Below, piece after piece: positions 62,469 to 64,000 of a stretch of 64,000 bases of DNA. The position numbers were made by a program, and so were the translations under genes. The stretch lies in the NCBI RefSeq assembly GCF_020535405.1, contig NZ_CP085036.1, positions 2,356,001 to 2,420,000 on the forward strand, in the 5' to 3' direction. Below the pieces are notes generated by a model. That model was not told the DNA's origin. It worked only from the letters and a program-made list of their open reading frames with translations, and did no database searches. How positions within the stretch are numbered: position 1 is the stretch's first letter; the number at the start of each line of letters is the position of its first letter. This DNA is from Antiquaquibacter oligotrophicus. GTDB taxonomy: Bacteria > Actinomycetota > Actinomycetes > Actinomycetales > Microbacteriaceae.

Positions 62469-63902
62469 ATGACTGAATCATCGCGACCTCGCACCCTCGC
62501 TGAGAAAGTGTGGGACGACCACCTGGTGGTCAAGGGCGAGAACGGCAGCCCCGACCTCATCTACATCGACCTTCACCTGGTCCACGAGGTCACGAGCCCT
62601 CAGGCATTCGACGGGCTTCGGATGGCGGGTCGCCCCGTGCGCCGCCCCGATCTGACGATCGCGACCGAGGATCACAACACTCCGACGCTCCTCATCGACC
62701 GCCCTATCGCGGACCCGATCAGTCGCACCCAGATCGAGACGCTTCGCGCCAACGCCAAGGAGTTCGGCATCCGCCTGCACTCGCTGGGTGACATCGAGCA
62801 GGGCATCGTGCACGTCGTCGGACCGCAGCTGGGCCTCACCATGCCGGGCATCACCGTCGTGTGCGGCGACTCGCACACCTCGACCCACGGCGCGTTCGGT
62901 GCGATGGCGTTCGGTATCGGCACGAGCGAAGTCGAGCACGTCATGGCGACGCAGACGCTGCCGCTCAAGCCCTTCAAGACGATGGCGATCACCGTCGAGG
63001 GTGAGCTGAAGCCGGGTGTGACAGCGAAAGACATCATCCTCGCCGTCATCGCGAAGATTGGCACGGGTGGTGGCCAGGGCTACGTGCTCGAGTACCGTGG
63101 CAGCGCCATCCGCTCGCTCTCCATGGAGGGCCGCATGACGATCTGCAACATGTCCATCGAGGCAGGCGCCCGCGCCGGCATGGTGGCACCGGATGAAACG
63201 ACCTACGCCTACCTGAAGGGCCGCCCTCACGCGCCGGAGGGTCAGGACTGGGACGACGCGGTGACCTACTGGAACACGCTGCGCACCGACGACGACGCTG
63301 TCTTCGACGCCGAGGTGTACCTCGACGCGAACGAGCTGGAGCCGTTCGTCACGTGGGGCACCAACCCCGGTCAGGGTGTGTCGCTGAGCGGCACGGTTCC
63401 GCAGCCCACCGACTTCGATGACCCCAACGACAGGGCAGCCGCCGAGCGCGCGCTCGAGTACATGGACCTCACCCCGGGAACCCCGCTCAAGGAGATCCCC
63501 GTCGACGCGGTTTTCATGGGCTCGTGCACGAACAGCCGCATCGAGGACCTGCGAGCGTTCGCCGCGATCATCAAGGGCCAGAAGAAGGCCGACGGCGTGC
63601 GTGTCATGGTCGTACCGGGTTCAGCGCGTGTGCGCATCGAGGCTGAGGCTGAAGGAATCGACAAGATCGTCGAGGAGTTCGGTGCCGAATGGCGTTTTGC
63701 CGGATGCTCGATGTGCCTCGGTATGAACCCCGACCAGCTCGCCCCGGGGGAGCGGTGCGCGTCCACGTCGAACCGCAACTTCGAGGGTCGGCAGGGTAAG
63801 GGCGGTCGCACGCACCTCGTGTCGCCCGTCGTGGCCGCGGCCACCGCCATTCGCGGAACCCTCTCAAGCCCGAGCGACCTGCGCGTGGAGGTGGGCGTCT
63901 GA
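62469..63902 (+). CDS. leuC: 3-isopropylmalate dehydratase large subunit
   Basis: A 477-residue aconitase-family subunit. [22 protein letters not shown] is the first signature; the 4Fe-4S ligands are in GSCTNSR and [10 protein letters not shown]. It makes up isopropylmalate isomerase with LeuD, the second committed step of leucine synthesis. It overlaps leuD by one base (TGATG). Confidence 0.97.
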   Translation: MTESSRPRTLAEKVWDDHLVVKGENGSPDLIYIDLHLVHEVTSPQAFDGLRMAGRPVRRPDLTIATEDHNTPTLLIDRPIADPISRTQIETLRANAKEFGIRLHSLGDIEQGIVHVVGPQLGLTMPGITVVCGDSHTSTHGAFGAMAFGIGTSEVEHVMATQTLPLKPFKTMAITVEGELKPGVTAKDIILAVIAKIGTGGGQGYVLEYRGSAIRSLSMEGRMTICNMSIEAGARAGMVAPDETTYAYLKGRPHAPEGQDWDDAVTYWNTLRTDDDAVFDAEVYLDANELEPFVTWGTNPGQGVSLSGTVPQPTDFDDPNDRAAAERALEYMDLTPGTPLKEIPVDAVFMGSCTNSRIEDLRAFAAIIKGQKKADGVRVMVVPGSARVRIEAEAEGIDKIVEEFGAEWRFAGCSMCLGMNPDQLAPGERCASTSNRNFEGRQGKGGRTHLVSPVVAAATAIRGTLSSPSDLRVEVGV

Positions 63903-64000
63903 TGGAACCGATCAGCACCGTCACCGGCATTGCCGTTCCCCTGCAGCGCTCGAACGTCGACACCGACCAGATCATCCCGGCGCAGTTCCTGAAGCGCGTG
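63902..64000 (+). CDS. leuD: 3-isopropylmalate dehydratase small subunit (cut by window edge)
   Basis: The first 33 codons are visible: [20 protein letters not shown], then [13 protein letters not shown], the conserved N-terminus of LeuD. The ATG overlaps the leuC stop by one base, so translation is coupled. The rest lies beyond the window. Confidence 0.95.
   Translation, partial: MEPISTVTGIAVPLQRSNVDTDQIIPAQFLKRV

Noticed and set aside
1..64000. CRISPR arrays, rRNA genes, prophage or IS transposases
   Set aside because: No regularly spaced repeats, rRNA sequence or transposase/integrase motif was found on reading both strands.

Overview
The window is high-GC, gene-dense DNA from an actinobacterium, most likely of the family Microbacteriaceae. 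This rests on codon use (GTG and TTG starts, C/G-ending codons), many 1-4 base stop/start overlaps, LAXTG-type surface anchors, and the gene order serA - leuB - ilvE - FAH hydrolase - gltX - tRNA-Gln - tRNA-Glu - leuC - leuD. From memory, that order resembles the one in other actinobacteria such as Mycobacterium. No phage, transposase, rRNA or CRISPR array is seen. No intergenic stretch exceeds about 285 bases.

1-8.8 kb is a catabolic and uptake locus. A minus-strand operon encodes a cytosine-deaminase-like amidohydrolase, a three-part ABC importer, an SDR dehydrogenase, a GlcD-type FAD oxidase and a creatininase-family amidohydrolase (cut by the window edge). A divergent XRE-cupin regulator and a flavin/[2Fe-2S] reductase sit beside it. 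The set looks built to import and open a small cyclic amide, amidine or N-heterocycle, but the substrate cannot be read from sequence.

8.8-22.1 kb is the purine/molybdenum region. It holds a second amidohydrolase with an altered metal site, a YefM-YoeB toxin-antitoxin pair, XdhC with a two-gene xanthine-dehydrogenase-type enzyme, a sulfite-oxidase-like Mo protein with its own flavin reductase and a zinc-ribbon protein, and then an almost complete cofactor set (moaA, moaD, moaE, a moaC-moaB fusion, moeA and a MoeB-rhodanese protein).

22.1-32.8 kb holds a REP-like element, a LAXTG surface protein, a PadR-regulated membrane operon, DoxX and DUF6458 membrane proteins, and the amino-acid block serA, leuB, ilvE and the FAH-family hydrolase.

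32.8-41.3 kb looks like an insertion between the FAH gene and gltX. It carries five paralogous lipoproteins, an ECF sigma factor with a one-pass membrane partner, VapBC, an SGNH hydrolase and a TetR regulator. A 29-bp perfect copy of the 3' end of the FAH gene recurs 4.3 kb away inside it. This sigma/membrane-partner/lipoprotein cluster is the best candidate for an undescribed system.

41.4-58.5 kb runs from gltX and tRNA-Gln to tRNA-Glu. It carries mixed metabolic and regulatory genes (WYL, ArsR, valine/acyl-CoA enzymes, a cytochrome b), a secreted S15 peptidase with an InlB-like repeat and LAFTG anchor, and a CsoR/CopB metal-export operon. 58.5-64 kb has an SDR-DUF2867 protein, a frameshifted DUF2461 gene, TerC behind a yybP-ykoY-type riboswitch, and leuCD behind a leucine-codon leader peptide whose Leu codons can pair with the leuC ribosome-binding site.

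A dispersed inverted-repeat element occurs three times, each at the 3' end of a gene (xdhC, serA, copB).
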